Source of the DNA: Bacillota bacterium
GTDB lineage: Bacteria; Bacillota; Clostridia; Acetivibrionales; DSM-1351
DNA length: 64,000 bases
NCBI GenBank assembly: GCA_023409265.1
Contig: JAEYHZ010000038.1
Span: 1 to 64,000, forward strand
Direction of reading: 5' to 3'
In this document: piece after piece, positions 34,946 through 43,990 of the stretch
Layout: every line of letters starts with the position of its first letter
Position numbering within the stretch: position 1 is the first letter of the stretch
Position numbers and translations under genes: made by a program
Notes under the pieces: model-generated
Database searches by the model: none
What the model was told of the DNA's origin: nothing
What the model saw: only the letters and a program-made list of their open reading frames with translations

Positions 34946-35590
34946 ATGCAAAAAAAAATAGTTAAACTAACTTTCGGTGAAGAGGTAGCAAACGCAATAA
35001 CACATGGTGTTCCAGCGCTCCTTGTTTTAATTGCCTTTCCCTTTGTTATAATAACCGCCTATACCAAAGGAACTCTTGTGGATGTGGCAAGTGTAACAAT
35101 ATTCAGTATCTGTATTTTTCTGATGTTTCTCATGTCAACCTTTTATCACATTATGGAGCATGAAACAACCCATAAACGTGTCATGCAGATTATGGATCAC
35201 ATTTGCATATACATAGCCATAGCAGGTACATATACACCTATCGCTGCTTCTGTGATTGGAGGCTGGCAGGCAATAGTTCTGCTATCGGTCCAATGGGTAA
35301 TGGTACTGTTTGGAATTCTGTACAAGTCTATTTCAAGAAAATCCATCCCTAAAATCTCATTGATGATCTACCTTATTATGGGCTGGAGTTTGGTCATATT
35401 TATGCCGCTTTTCTTCCAGAAAGCAAATCCGATACTTTTCTCGCTTATCCTCGCAGGTGGTATCTTCTATACCGTAGGCGCTGCAATATATGCGAAGAAG
35501 GGCTTTAGATACCACCATATGGTCTGGCATATCTTTGTTTTTCTTGGAGTGCTTACTCATTATATTGGAATCTGTTTCTTTATGTACTAG
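34946..35590 (+). CDS. Hemolysin III/TrhA-family membrane protein
   Basis: 214 residues from the ATG at 34946, eight bases after GGAGG; the upstream in-frame ATGs lack a site. Seven membrane helices and the PAQR-like zinc motifs STFYHIMEH (helix 2), MDHICIYIAIAGTYTP and HHMVWHIFVFLGVLTHY at the C-terminus. In other bacteria the family controls membrane lipid fluidity; hemolytic activity is an old label and is not implied. Single gene. Confidence 0.88.
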   Translation: MQKKIVKLTFGEEVANAITHGVPALLVLIAFPFVIITAYTKGTLVDVASVTIFSICIFLMFLMSTFYHIMEHETTHKRVMQIMDHICIYIAIAGTYTPIAASVIGGWQAIVLLSVQWVMVLFGILYKSISRKSIPKISLMIYLIMGWSLVIFMPLFFQKANPILFSLILAGGIFYTVGAAIYAKKGFRYHHMVWHIFVFLGVLTHYIGICFFMY

Positions 35591-35791
35591 GGCGGTTAAG
35601 AAATTAATATGTTTGGCATTTGGACGAATTTTGTGCCAGACAAGGCAAATTTCTGAAGGCTTAATTTGTTTATGGCAAAGAAATTTAACGCAGAATTGCG
35701 CAAAATTCTTCAAAATGACGGGGCTTAGTGATTTTCAAGCACGCCCTAAAGGGAAAGATTATAAAGGAAATAATAACTCAAACTCAAAAAA

Positions 35792-35834
35792 CAGCTGCCC
35801 ATGGTTAAATAAACCGTTAAGCAGCTGCTTTTTA
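35792..35834. terminator. Bidirectional terminator
   Basis: CAGCTGC/GCAGCTG (35792-35798, 35821-35827) with an inner GGTT/AACC match, a T run on the plus side (CTTTTTAT) and on the minus side (TTTTTTGAG). It serves the convergent TrhA and alcohol dehydrogenase genes. Confidence 0.85.
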
Positions 35835-35847
35835 TAAATTTAAGCAA

Positions 35848-37047
35848 TTAAAGCGAATTTGTATATATATTTCTTACAGCTTCTTTTGTAGCTTTTACCG
35901 GAGCAATTGCCAGCAATCCGTCAAGGCTTGGTGTTTCAAATGCCAGATTAACCAGCTTTTCCACTACACTTTCGTCAAAGCCTTCATCCTTGAGGCTTGA
36001 AGTAATTCCAATATCATTAAGCCATTTTCTAATGCCTGCAAAAGCCTTGCCAGCTTCATCAGCTGTTCCTTTGAAACCGGGAAGAATAGGCTCAAAAATT
36101 TCAGCTAAAACTTCACCTGATGCAGGGTATATTTCCTTAACTACCGCCGGCAGCAGCATTGACAAACCCAAACCGTGAGCCAATTCTGGTTTTACGGCAC
36201 TTAAGGGATGTTCAAGGGCATGAGTGAAGTGCAATAAACCATTGTCAAAGGATGTGCCTGCAATCAGTGATGCATACAGCAAGTAATATCTTGCGGTGAG
36301 GTTTTCAGGCTCTTTTACAGCTATAGGCAGATATTTTGCAACCAGCCTTATAGTTTCCTTTGCCAGTAAAATTGCCAACGGATTTGTTACAATACTTGTT
36401 GAGGCCTCAACAACGTGGTTAATAGCATCAACTGATACGTATAAAGTCTGGTCGGCAGGCAGCTTTGTCATCAAAGCCGGGTCGTCAATTGCGTAAATCG
36501 GATAGATGCAGTCATACGCAATAGCGGGTTTGTATTCTTTTGATGGAATGCTGACAACAGCAAATCTATCTACCTCTGTTCCTGTACCGTGAGTGAGGTT
36601 TATAGCTACCAGAGGTACAGCTGTCTCAGGTGCAAACTTCAGTTCATAAAGCTCGGTTGCATTCTTTTCAGGGTATGAAATAAGTATGGCTACACTCTTG
36701 GCTGCATCAATAGGGCTTCCTCCGCCGATAGCTATAACAGCTTCAGCTCCAAAGCTCTTGGCTTCAGCAGTAGCTTCATCAACCTGGTCAACAGTAGGGT
36801 TTGGAGTAACCTTGCTGTATAGTAAGTATTCTATACCATTACCTTCAAGTGCCTTCTTGGTTACATCCCAGGCACCGGTTTTGACATGAGAACTTTTTCC
36901 CGTCATAACAATAACTTTTTTAATGCCTCTTGCAGACAGGTTCTTTGCAACATCTTCCATCTTATTGATGGCTCCAACTCCAAAGAAAGTGGTTGTTTTT
37001 GCTCTGATTTCTACTACCTGATTAATATTGATTTTATTTTCCCACAT
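35848..37047 (-). CDS. Iron-containing alcohol dehydrogenase
   Basis: 399 residues behind GGGAGG. NAD(P)-binding motif IAIGGGSPIDAAKS near residue 95, and the metal site from SVDAINHVVEA (Asp and His), then HFTHALEHPLSAV and AHGLGL (His residues). Group III alcohol dehydrogenases of this size reduce aldehydes to alcohols, closing the redox balance in fermentation; the precise substrate (acetaldehyde, butyraldehyde or a diol) is not evident. Two Rex-like boxes lie upstream, fitting control by NADH. Confidence 0.92.
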   Translation of the reverse strand: MWENKININQVVEIRAKTTTFFGVGAINKMEDVAKNLSARGIKKVIVMTGKSSHVKTGAWDVTKKALEGNGIEYLLYSKVTPNPTVDQVDEATAEAKSFGAEAVIAIGGGSPIDAAKSVAILISYPEKNATELYELKFAPETAVPLVAINLTHGTGTEVDRFAVVSIPSKEYKPAIAYDCIYPIYAIDDPALMTKLPADQTLYVSVDAINHVVEASTSIVTNPLAILLAKETIRLVAKYLPIAVKEPENLTARYYLLYASLIAGTSFDNGLLHFTHALEHPLSAVKPELAHGLGLSMLLPAVVKEIYPASGEVLAEIFEPILPGFKGTADEAGKAFAGIRKWLNDIGITSSLKDEGFDESVVEKLVNLAFETPSLDGLLAIAPVKATKEAVRNIYTNSL

Positions 37048-37136
37048 ATTACTATGCCTCCCATTTATAAATAATTTTAGTACAAAACTTATTAAATATT
37101 AATTACTAGATCTTACACTTACATTGTAGAACGAGA

Positions 37137-37177
37137 TTGTTAAAAAAACAACAATGTTATTGTTTATTATTTAACAA
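37137..37177 (-). promoter_or_regulatory. Two Rex-like boxes upstream of the alcohol dehydrogenase
   Basis: TTGTTAAAAAAACAACAA (37137-37154) and TTGTTTATTATTTAACAA (37160-37177) each fit TTGTTAA-N4-TTAACAA with two and one changes. They are 23 bp apart centre to centre, on about the same face of the helix. Rex represses fermentation genes when NADH is low. Confidence 0.65.
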
Positions 37178-37286
37178 TCTTTCACTTCTTGAAGCAATAC
37201 AGTAAAAATACCTTTATAAATCTCAGAATTTCTAAACATTTCTACATATTGTTAAGTTTTTAACTATTTCATAGATACTTACCGAT

Positions 37287-37868
37287 TTATTTTGTTTTAA
37301 CTTCAAACCAGCCCTGAGGATATTTACAAACCGGACATATACCCGGTGCATCTGTCCCCTGGTGGATATGTCCGCAATTTTTACAAACCCATTGTACAGG
37401 TTCCTTCTTGGAATAAAGTGTCTGATTCTCCAGTTCGGTTGCAAGCTGTTTGTACTTTTGCTCGTGTTCCTTTTCAATATTGGCAATCATTCTGAAGGCG
37501 GCTTCTACCTGAGGAAAACCTTCCTGCTTTGCTACATCCGCAAAGGCCGGATATATCTTTGAGTGCTCATCATGTTCTCCATCCGCCGCGGCCTTAAGGT
37601 TCGCAAGAGTATCACCAAGCTCGAAGGGATATCCGCCGTCAACATTTACATTACTGGTGCCGCCCATTCCATCTACAAGTAAATCATAAAAAACCTTTGC
37701 ATGTGCACGTTCATTTTCAGCTATTTGTTTAATTTCCTGTTCTATTACTATATGTCCCTCTTTCTTTGCATACTCTGCATAAAAAGTATACCTGTTTCTT
37801 GCCTGGGACTCACCAGCAAACGCTCTGGCAAGATTTTCAGATGTCTGTGTACCTGCTAACTTACCCAT
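37287..37868 (-). CDS. rbr: Rubrerythrin
   Basis: 193 residues from the ATG at 37866-37868 behind GGAGG. Diiron domain first (AFAGESQARNRYTFYAEYAKKEG; IAENERAHAKVFYDLL; AFRMIANIEKEHEQKYKQL) and a C-terminal rubredoxin-like site (WVCKNCGHIHQG and CPVCKYPQGWF). This is the classical domain order and reduces hydrogen peroxide. It complements the reverse rubrerythrin about 9 kb away. Single gene next to the alcohol dehydrogenase promoter region. Confidence 0.95.
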   Translation of the reverse strand: MGKLAGTQTSENLARAFAGESQARNRYTFYAEYAKKEGHIVIEQEIKQIAENERAHAKVFYDLLVDGMGGTSNVNVDGGYPFELGDTLANLKAAADGEHDEHSKIYPAFADVAKQEGFPQVEAAFRMIANIEKEHEQKYKQLATELENQTLYSKKEPVQWVCKNCGHIHQGTDAPGICPVCKYPQGWFEVKTK

Positions 37869-38065
37869 AAAAATCCTCCTGACGGAAAGCCTAAATAATG
37901 AAAAATAAATTATTTTAGCTTTCAATTAATAATTTTAGCTTTTATTATTACCAACATGAAGCAAATTATTCTAATTCAGGAGCATTATTGAAAGTCAGTC
38001 CTATTATTGATATGGTATTGTATTTTCCATCACAAAAGTTTAATAATTGGCCCAAAAAAGGTAGA

Positions 38066-38092
38066 AAAAAGAACCGTATTATCTGACACGGT
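38066..38092 (-). terminator. Terminator after the PNPOx-like gene
   Basis: Minus strand GGACCGT/ACGGTTC stem (one G-T pair) with a 10-base loop, followed by TTTTTTC. Confidence 0.7.
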
Positions 38093-38120
38093 CCATTTCC
38101 TCTGTTTCCTTTTTGGAAAT

Positions 38121-38516
38121 TTAGAATTTAATTACTCTTGGTTCACCTTTTATGGAACAAATAGCTGCCGTTGCATTTTTTAAATACAGAACTTCCATAA
38201 GGTTATCATCAACCGAATACATACTGGTTAAGCCGCTGTTTTCTTCAATCATCCTGACACGGGCTTCTCTCCGGTCATCATGAACAACTTCAGCCTCAAG
38301 CCTGAGCCATGTCCCATCCTTACCCATTGCGCTTATTTCAACCTTCGGGTTATCCTGCATCTGCCTGTATACCTTCTTCCGGTTGTTGGTAACTATATAC
38401 AGTTTGCCTTCAAATTCTGCAACAGCTCCGAAAGGTCTTACTCGGGGCTGGTTACCTTCACAGGTGGCAATATAAAAGGTTGGATTTTCTTTAAGATAAT
38501 TTAATATTTCTTTCAT
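38121..38516 (-). CDS. PNPOx-like flavin-binding protein
   Basis: 131 residues with the split-barrel FMN fold: FYIATCEGNQPRVRPFGAV and LYIVTNNRKKVYRQMQDNPKVEISAMG. Proteins of this size bind FMN or F420 or heme and reduce small molecules; they are not true pyridoxamine phosphate oxidases. The gene is divergent from an HxlR regulator, and this pairing usually means the regulator senses quinones or electrophiles and controls it. Confidence 0.87.
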   Translation of the reverse strand: MKEILNYLKENPTFYIATCEGNQPRVRPFGAVAEFEGKLYIVTNNRKKVYRQMQDNPKVEISAMGKDGTWLRLEAEVVHDDRREARVRMIEENSGLTSMYSVDDNLMEVLYLKNATAAICSIKGEPRVIKF

Positions 38517-38604
38517 ACTAAGGTTGCTCCTTTAAAAAATTTATAGTAAACTTATTACCAGTTTTATTATATAAAGTACAATATAAAATACAAGTACGAT
38601 ATTT

Positions 38605-38629
38605 TATAATACTAAGTATCTTTTAGTAT
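38605..38629 (+). promoter_or_regulatory. Palindromic operator and -10 for the HxlR gene
   Basis: ATACTAA-N7-TTAGTAT (38609-38629) is a perfect inverted repeat that starts within TATAAT at 38605-38610. Its position over the start point suits repression by the HxlR protein. Confidence 0.6.
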
Positions 38630-38667
38630 ACTGTATGAATACTGCAAATGAATCGGAGGTACCTAAA

Positions 38668-39006
38668 ATGGAAGAAAAAAAGGATTTATACGGACTATGT
38701 CCATATGTGACCTCTCAGAAGGTTTTGACAGGGAAATGGGCTTTACTGATCATGCATCATCTAAGCAATGGCCCTGTTCGTTTCAATGAGCTGCAGCGTA
38801 GACTCCCATCCTTAACACAGGCAACTTTGACAAAACAGCTGAGAAGTTTGGAACAATACAGGCTTATTACCCGTACCGAGTATCCTCAGATCCCGCCAAA
38901 AGTGGAGTATAACCTGAGTGAAATAGGGCATAAGTTCAAGCCCGTACTAGAAAGTCTGGAAATCTGGGGGAATGAATATATTGAGTATGTTAAAAGGGAA
39001 AAGTAA
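38668..39006 (+). CDS. HxlR-family transcriptional regulator
   Basis: 112 residues from the ATG at 38668 behind GGAGG. Winged helix with the HxlR signature CPYVTSQKVLTGKWALLIMHHLSNGPVRFNELQRRLPSLTQATLTKQLRSLE; the Cys near residue 10 is the redox-sensing position in several members. It likely controls itself and the divergent PNPOx-like gene through the palindrome at 38609-38629. Confidence 0.9.
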   Translation: MEEKKDLYGLCPYVTSQKVLTGKWALLIMHHLSNGPVRFNELQRRLPSLTQATLTKQLRSLEQYRLITRTEYPQIPPKVEYNLSEIGHKFKPVLESLEIWGNEYIEYVKREK

Positions 39007-39116
39007 AAGCAGCAACTCGAAAGTCACTGCCTCATGTTTTATTTATATTTAGTAATGAAAAAATATCTCGCCCTTAAAACCGACTTTTATTATTTATTCA
39101 TGCTTTAAATTTATCC

Positions 39117-40190
39117 TTATTTTGCTGAAATCTCAGTCCAGATTCTGTCGTAATCCTTAATTACGCCTGCAAGATCTTCAAAGACTTCGCAGTTCTTTGT
39201 CTGGTCGTCGCTTGGATAGGCCGCTATATCCTTGAGAAGCTCCGGAGACATTTTTTTCTTCGCTTCGGTATGGGGTGTTGCATAGCCGATATAATCCGCA
39301 TTTTCATAGGCAATATCGGTTTCGCACATAAAGTTTATAAACTGTTCGGCTTCCTTCTGATGCTTGGTAGTGTTCAGCACAACCATTGAATCGAACCAAA
39401 GATTGCTTCCTTCCTTTGGTATCACATATTCAAGGTCGGGGTTTTCACGTTTCATAAAGACGGCATCACCCGACCAGACTACTGCAAAGGCTGCTTCACC
39501 CATGATCATCTTGTCTTTTACCTCATCGCCCACATAAGACTGAACCATTCCCATTTCCTTCTGCTTAATGAGCTCTTCCTTTGCTTTTTCAAGCTCATCC
39601 ATATTCTTGGTATTCAATGAATATCCAAGTTTTTTTAGGGTGATTCCAATGGAATCTCTCTGGCTGTCCAGCATGAATACCTGTTTTTTATACTTTTCAT
39701 TCCAGAGTATATTCCAGCTGTCAACCGGGTCCTTTACCATGGTCTTATTATATATGATGCCCACTGTTCCCCACATATAAGGTACTGAATATTCGTTTTT
39801 AGGATCAAATCCCAGGTTTTTGAATCTGTCATCAATATACTTGTAGTTTGGAATATTACTAAACTCCAGTTTTTTTACCATACCTTCATCAATCATACGT
39901 TTTATCATATAGTCCGACGGAATGGCAACATCATAGTCTGCTCCCCCGGATTTAAGCTTGGTATGCATTACTTCGTTATCCGAAAAGGTATCATAAACAA
40001 CATCTATGTTGAATTTTTTCTCAAATTTTTCAACTACATCCTCACCAATATAATCACCCCAGTTATACACTTTAAGTGTAACCTTGTCGCCTGAAGCGGG
40101 GCCCGAACCTTCAGAGCCACAACCTGATAATGCAATACCTGCAGACAGTACCACCGCTACAGCCAATGAACCGCATAATAATCTTTTCAT
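39117..40190 (-). CDS. potD: Spermidine/putrescine-binding lipoprotein
   Basis: 357 residues from the ATG at 40188-40190 behind GGAGG. Lipoprotein signal peptide with LSGC lipobox, then a solute-binding fold: VYNWGDYIGEDVVEKFEKKF, SGGADYDVAIPSDYMIKRM and WNILWNEKYKKQVFMLDSQRD match PotD. It captures polyamine outside the membrane for the PotABC complex. Last gene of the XRE-potABCD unit. Confidence 0.93.
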   Translation of the reverse strand: MKRLLCGSLAVAVVLSAGIALSGCGSEGSGPASGDKVTLKVYNWGDYIGEDVVEKFEKKFNIDVVYDTFSDNEVMHTKLKSGGADYDVAIPSDYMIKRMIDEGMVKKLEFSNIPNYKYIDDRFKNLGFDPKNEYSVPYMWGTVGIIYNKTMVKDPVDSWNILWNEKYKKQVFMLDSQRDSIGITLKKLGYSLNTKNMDELEKAKEELIKQKEMGMVQSYVGDEVKDKMIMGEAAFAVVWSGDAVFMKRENPDLEYVIPKEGSNLWFDSMVVLNTTKHQKEAEQFINFMCETDIAYENADYIGYATPHTEAKKKMSPELLKDIAAYPSDDQTKNCEVFEDLAGVIKDYDRIWTEISAK

Positions 40191-40221
40191 ATCTTGCAAC
40201 CTCCAAACATAATTAAATAAG

Positions 40222-41028
40222 TCAGGCATCACATTGCCTCTTCCTTTTCTCCTCACGGGAAGAACGGATATTGATTACAATCAGTAAAAGTAAAACGCTC
40301 AAAAACATTAAAGTTGATAAAGCATTTATAGTCGGCTTGACACCGGTTCTTGCCATTGAATATATTGTAATTGACAGATTGGAAACTCCCGAACCCGACG
40401 TAAAATAACTTATAACGAAATCATCAATGGAAAGTGTAAATGCCATAAGAAAACCCGATATTATGCCGGGCATTATCTCCGGAATAATTACTTTTCTCAA
40501 GGCATAAAGAGATGTAGCTCCCAGATCCAGCGCCGCCTCGTACATATGCTTGTTCATCTGCTTAAGCTTTGGCAGGATTGATAATATTACGTAAGGTATA
40601 TTAAAGGTGATATGGGCCAGCAGCATGGTTAAAAATCCAAGTTTGAGGCCTATCAAGGAACCTATGAATACAAACATTATCATCAGCGAAACACCTGTTA
40701 CTATGTCGGGGTTCAAAACCGGCAGATAGGTTAAATTCATTACCACTGCCTTTCTGAACTTTTTCATATTGTGTATACCGATAGCAGCAAAGGTTCCTAT
40801 AACCACAGAAATAATAGACGATAAAAGGGCAAGCAAAAGTGTATTGTATAAAGCATCCATTATCTGAGAGTTCTTAAACAGTTCCCCATACCATTTGAAG
40901 GTGAAGCCAGACCAGTTTCCCCTGGATTTTGATTTGTTAAAGGAGAAAACGATCAACACCAGTATTGGAAGATACATGAATAATAAAATTAGTCCCAGGT
41001 AGGATTTCATTATTAACCTTTTTACCAA
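40222..41028 (-). CDS. potC: Spermidine/putrescine ABC transporter permease PotC
   Basis: 268 residues with six membrane helices and the EAA loop MYEAALDLGATSLYALRKVIIPEIMPGIISG near residue 155. The closing IDDFVISYFTSGSG motif is typical of PotC. It overlaps potB by seven bases. It forms the membrane channel with PotB. Confidence 0.93.
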   Translation of the reverse strand: MVKRLIMKSYLGLILLFMYLPILVLIVFSFNKSKSRGNWSGFTFKWYGELFKNSQIMDALYNTLLLALLSSIISVVIGTFAAIGIHNMKKFRKAVVMNLTYLPVLNPDIVTGVSLMIMFVFIGSLIGLKLGFLTMLLAHITFNIPYVILSILPKLKQMNKHMYEAALDLGATSLYALRKVIIPEIMPGIISGFLMAFTLSIDDFVISYFTSGSGVSNLSITIYSMARTGVKPTINALSTLMFLSVLLLLIVINIRSSREEKRKRQCDA

Positions 41029-41849
41029 AGTGCAGCTCCCCCTCCCTTGTCCTCGTCAAACTTGGACATTATACCAATACTTATGAGTATAAATATCATC
41101 ATGATCATTGAAATAGCCGAACCGAAATTCCAGTCGCTCAACTGTATGAACTGTCTCTCAATGAAGTTTCCTATCAGCGTATACTGCCCTCCTCCAAGCA
41201 ATTTGGATATTACAAAGGTGGTTACGGCTGGCATGAATACCATGGTTATCCCTGACATGACACCCGGAATGCTTAAAGGCAGTGTGATTCTCCTGAATAC
41301 TGTAAAAGTGTTTCCACCCAGATCCTGGGCAGCTTCTATAAGTTTTCCGTCTATTTTCATAAGTACGGTATATATCGGAAGAATCATAAAAGGCAGAAAG
41401 TTGTAAACCATACCCAATACAACAGCTCCATTTGTGTAAAGAATATTGAATTTTGGCAAATTTAAAAATGATAAAATGGAATTGATAATTCCGTTCTTCT
41501 CAAGTAATGTCAGCCAAGCATAAGTTCTCAAAAGGAAATTCATCCACATGGGGATAATAAACAGCATGGATAATGTAGTCCGCTTGCTGAACTGCTTGCT
41601 GGCAAGAATCATAGCAACCGGATACCCCAATATGAGACAGACCAGTGTACTGAACAATGCCAGTCCCAGAGATTTAAGCAGTACTGTTATGTATACCGGT
41701 TCACAGAATTTGTAAAAGTTCTCCAAAGTAAACCTTATTCCGTTCTCATCCCTGATTGTAAAGGCATAGAAAAGAATCAGAAAGGAAGGAATAACTATGA
41801 AAATAATCATCCATATGAGATATGGATAGGAAACCCATTTTTTGTTCAT
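41022..41849 (-). CDS. potB: Spermidine/putrescine ABC transporter permease PotB
   Basis: 275 residues, six membrane helices, EAA loop IEAAQDLGGNTFTVFRRITLPLSIPG near residue 165, and the conserved start YPYLIWMIIFIVIPSFLIL. It overlaps potA by four bases and potC by seven, so the transporter subunits are translationally coupled. Confidence 0.93.
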   Translation of the reverse strand: MNKKWVSYPYLIWMIIFIVIPSFLILFYAFTIRDENGIRFTLENFYKFCEPVYITVLLKSLGLALFSTLVCLILGYPVAMILASKQFSKRTTLSMLFIIPMWMNFLLRTYAWLTLLEKNGIINSILSFLNLPKFNILYTNGAVVLGMVYNFLPFMILPIYTVLMKIDGKLIEAAQDLGGNTFTVFRRITLPLSIPGVMSGITMVFMPAVTTFVISKLLGGGQYTLIGNFIERQFIQLSDWNFGSAISMIMMIFILISIGIMSKFDEDKGGGAALW

Positions 41850-42898
41850 TCTTTTTTCGTCCTTTTCATTATGTGAATATCATTGGGATTGAGAGCCATT
41901 CCCACAGTAGTTCCAACCTGAGCCATCTCGGTATTATGTATTGTCCAGGTCACACCCTGGCCATCAACTATCATTTCAAAATGAACACCCTTAAAAGTGA
42001 CTGATTTTACCACCCCGGAAATCATAGCATTATCGCTGCCCACAAGTTTGATATCCTCCGGCCTTACAACAACATCAATCCCTTCATTTGCTTCAAAGCC
42101 CTTATCGAGACATTCAAATACATGACCTGCAAACTCAACGGAATAGTCCTTCAGCATTCTGCCCTCAATAATATTGCTTTCACCTATAAAGTCTGCCACA
42201 AAAGCATTTTTGGGCTCATTGTATATCATTTGCGGAGTTCCTATCTGCTGAATCCTACCCTTGTTCATAACCACAATGGTGTCGGACATGGTCAGGGCTT
42301 CCTCCTGATCATGAGTAACATATACAAAGGTGATTCCTGTGCGTTTATGTATGTTTTTCAATTCTGTCTGCATTTCTTTTCTCAGCTTCAGGTCAAGCGC
42401 TCCAAGGGGTTCATCCAGCAAAAGCACTTCGGGCTGATTAACCAGTGCCCTGGCAATTGCCACCCTCTGCTGCTGTCCACCGGACAAGGATTCAACCGAA
42501 CGTTTCTGAAAACCCTGAAGATTAACCAGTTCCAACATCTCATCAACTTTCTTATTTATAACCTGTTTTTCAAACTTTTTAATTTTAAGACCAAATGCAA
42601 TATTGTCATACACATTCATATGAGGGAACAGGGCATACTTCTGAAAAACGGTGTTTACCTTCCTTTGATAAGGCGGGACATTATTTATACGGCCTCCCTC
42701 AAAAAATACATCTCCGCTGTCAGGTGATTCAAAGCCTCCGATAATTCTCAGCGTGGTCGTCTTTCCACAGCCGCTGGGCCCTAACAAGGTAACAAATTCA
42801 TTTTTTAGAACGTATAAATTTATATTATTAAGAACCTCTGTTTGTCCAAAGTTCTTGCTGATATCTTTTAATAAAATAAGCGGCTGACTCTCGTTCAT
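41846..42898 (-). CDS. potA: Spermidine/putrescine ABC transporter ATPase PotA
   Basis: 350 residues. Walker A GPSGCGKTTT near residue 40, signature LSGGQQQRVAIARAL, Walker B LLLDEPLGALD, switch YVTHDQEEALT, and a C-terminal TOBE domain. Energises polyamine uptake. A run of GGGGGAAGGG lies directly ahead of the ATG; it begins 63 bp after the regulator gene. Confidence 0.95.
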   Translation of the reverse strand: MNESQPLILLKDISKNFGQTEVLNNINLYVLKNEFVTLLGPSGCGKTTTLRIIGGFESPDSGDVFFEGGRINNVPPYQRKVNTVFQKYALFPHMNVYDNIAFGLKIKKFEKQVINKKVDEMLELVNLQGFQKRSVESLSGGQQQRVAIARALVNQPEVLLLDEPLGALDLKLRKEMQTELKNIHKRTGITFVYVTHDQEEALTMSDTIVVMNKGRIQQIGTPQMIYNEPKNAFVADFIGESNIIEGRMLKDYSVEFAGHVFECLDKGFEANEGIDVVVRPEDIKLVGSDNAMISGVVKSVTFKGVHFEMIVDGQGVTWTIHNTEMAQVGTTVGMALNPNDIHIMKRTKKE

Positions 42899-42961
42899 AC
42901 CCTTCCCCCGGCTTCTCTATGTATTCGGTTGAACTGCTTGATGCATTCTGCAGTTTTTTAC

Positions 42962-43501
42962 TTAAAAATTTGGCGGTGCTGATACCCACAAAACCACTGA
43001 ATCACTTTTTACTGCATTTATAATATTATGGGAAGCCGTAGGTTTAAAGTAAAAGCTTTCGCCTTTTCTCACCTTGAATTTCTGCTTTCCCAGGCATACA
43101 AATATTCCACCGCTGACTACATAGCCAAATTCCTCTCCTTCGTGGGGATCATCAATTTCTGAGCTTCCCGACGGTGATAATGTGATCAGTATTGGTTCCA
43201 TCATATTTTTCTGCGCATTGGAAACAAGCCATCTGATAAGATAACCCGACTCCTTGTCCTCTTTTACAAATACGTCATCTTTTTTGAATACAACTTTTTC
43301 ATTGACTGATTCATTGAAGAAGTCTTTTAAATTGGTTCCAAGGGATTCAAGAATATCCATAAGCGTTGCAATGGAAGGAGAGGTCAAATCCCTTTCAAGC
43401 TGGGAGATAAAACCTTTTGAAAGTTCGCACCTGTTTGCCAGTTCTTCCTGGGTCAATCCGTTCTTGATCCGCAGCTGCTTGATCTTCTCGCCAATATTCA
43501 T
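42962..43501 (-). CDS. XRE-cupin regulator (PuuR-like)
   Basis: 179 residues. N-terminal XRE helix-turn-helix (IKQLRIKNGLTQEELANRCELSKGFISQLER, 7-40) and a C-terminal cupin (100-175; PHEGEEFGYVVSGGIFVCLG, KVRKGESFYFKPTASHNIIN). Such proteins regulate polyamine genes in other bacteria, and this one heads the pot operon, so it probably represses it and itself when polyamine is high. The nested palindromes just upstream are its likely binding sites. Confidence 0.9.
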   Translation of the reverse strand: MNIGEKIKQLRIKNGLTQEELANRCELSKGFISQLERDLTSPSIATLMDILESLGTNLKDFFNESVNEKVVFKKDDVFVKEDKESGYLIRWLVSNAQKNMMEPILITLSPSGSSEIDDPHEGEEFGYVVSGGIFVCLGKQKFKVRKGESFYFKPTASHNIINAVKSDSVVLWVSAPPNF

Positions 43502-43541
43502 CCGATACCCCTTCCGCTGCTACAGCAACAATAATAGTAAT

Positions 43542-43565
43542 AAAAAACCCTCATGAGGGTTTTTT
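43542..43565. terminator. Self-complementary hairpin upstream of the pot operon
   Basis: Six A, CCCTCATGAGGG and six T form a perfect 24-bp palindrome with a CATG apex, the form of a bidirectional terminator. It sits in the leader between the operator cluster and the regulator gene, so it may act as an attenuator. Confidence 0.6.
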
Positions 43566-43652
43566 GCGTGTAAATGGTTATGCAGCAGCCAATTTACCTT
43601 TCACGCTTTTGCTTTTTTATATTTGTAAACTTCCGGTTTAATATTACAAACC

Positions 43653-43737
43653 TTTATTTCTTGTTTCGGTAAAGTAAACTTTTTGTTTACTTTGAGTAAA
43701 CAAGAAATAAATTATCATATTACAAAAAATATGTCAA
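43653..43737 (-). promoter_or_regulatory. pot operon promoter with nested palindromes
   Basis: TTGACA (43737-43732, minus strand), 17-bp spacer, TAATTT (43714-43709). Directly downstream lie a perfect outer repeat TTTATTTCTTGTTT/AAACAAGAAATAAA (43653-43666, 43698-43711), an inner AAAGTAAAC/GTTTACTTT (43671-43679, 43685-43693) and GTTTACT-TTG-AGTAAAC (43685-43701). The remaining gap to 43990 shows nothing I can name. Confidence 0.75.
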
Positions 43738-43990
43738 TAATTACAATAACAAAATTCTTCACAATTCTCCGGCTAATTTTTTGTATAAATATTCATCCAA
43801 TAAAACAACCTGTCTGCTGCAGGTCAATTGACAAAAAAACATACCAACAAATGTGACTGTAAGCTGTTTATGCTCAATAGCCACTTGTTGATATGCCATA
43901 TGATTTTGTTAGAGCGTGAATATATTTTCAGTATAATTATCCAGCTTCCTGAGTATAATGCATATAAGCCTATAGAAGAATTCGACCTGT

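Noticed and set aside
35490..35837. 115-codon frame after the TrhA gene
   Set aside because: It overlaps the end of the TrhA gene and runs through the terminator; no start signal.
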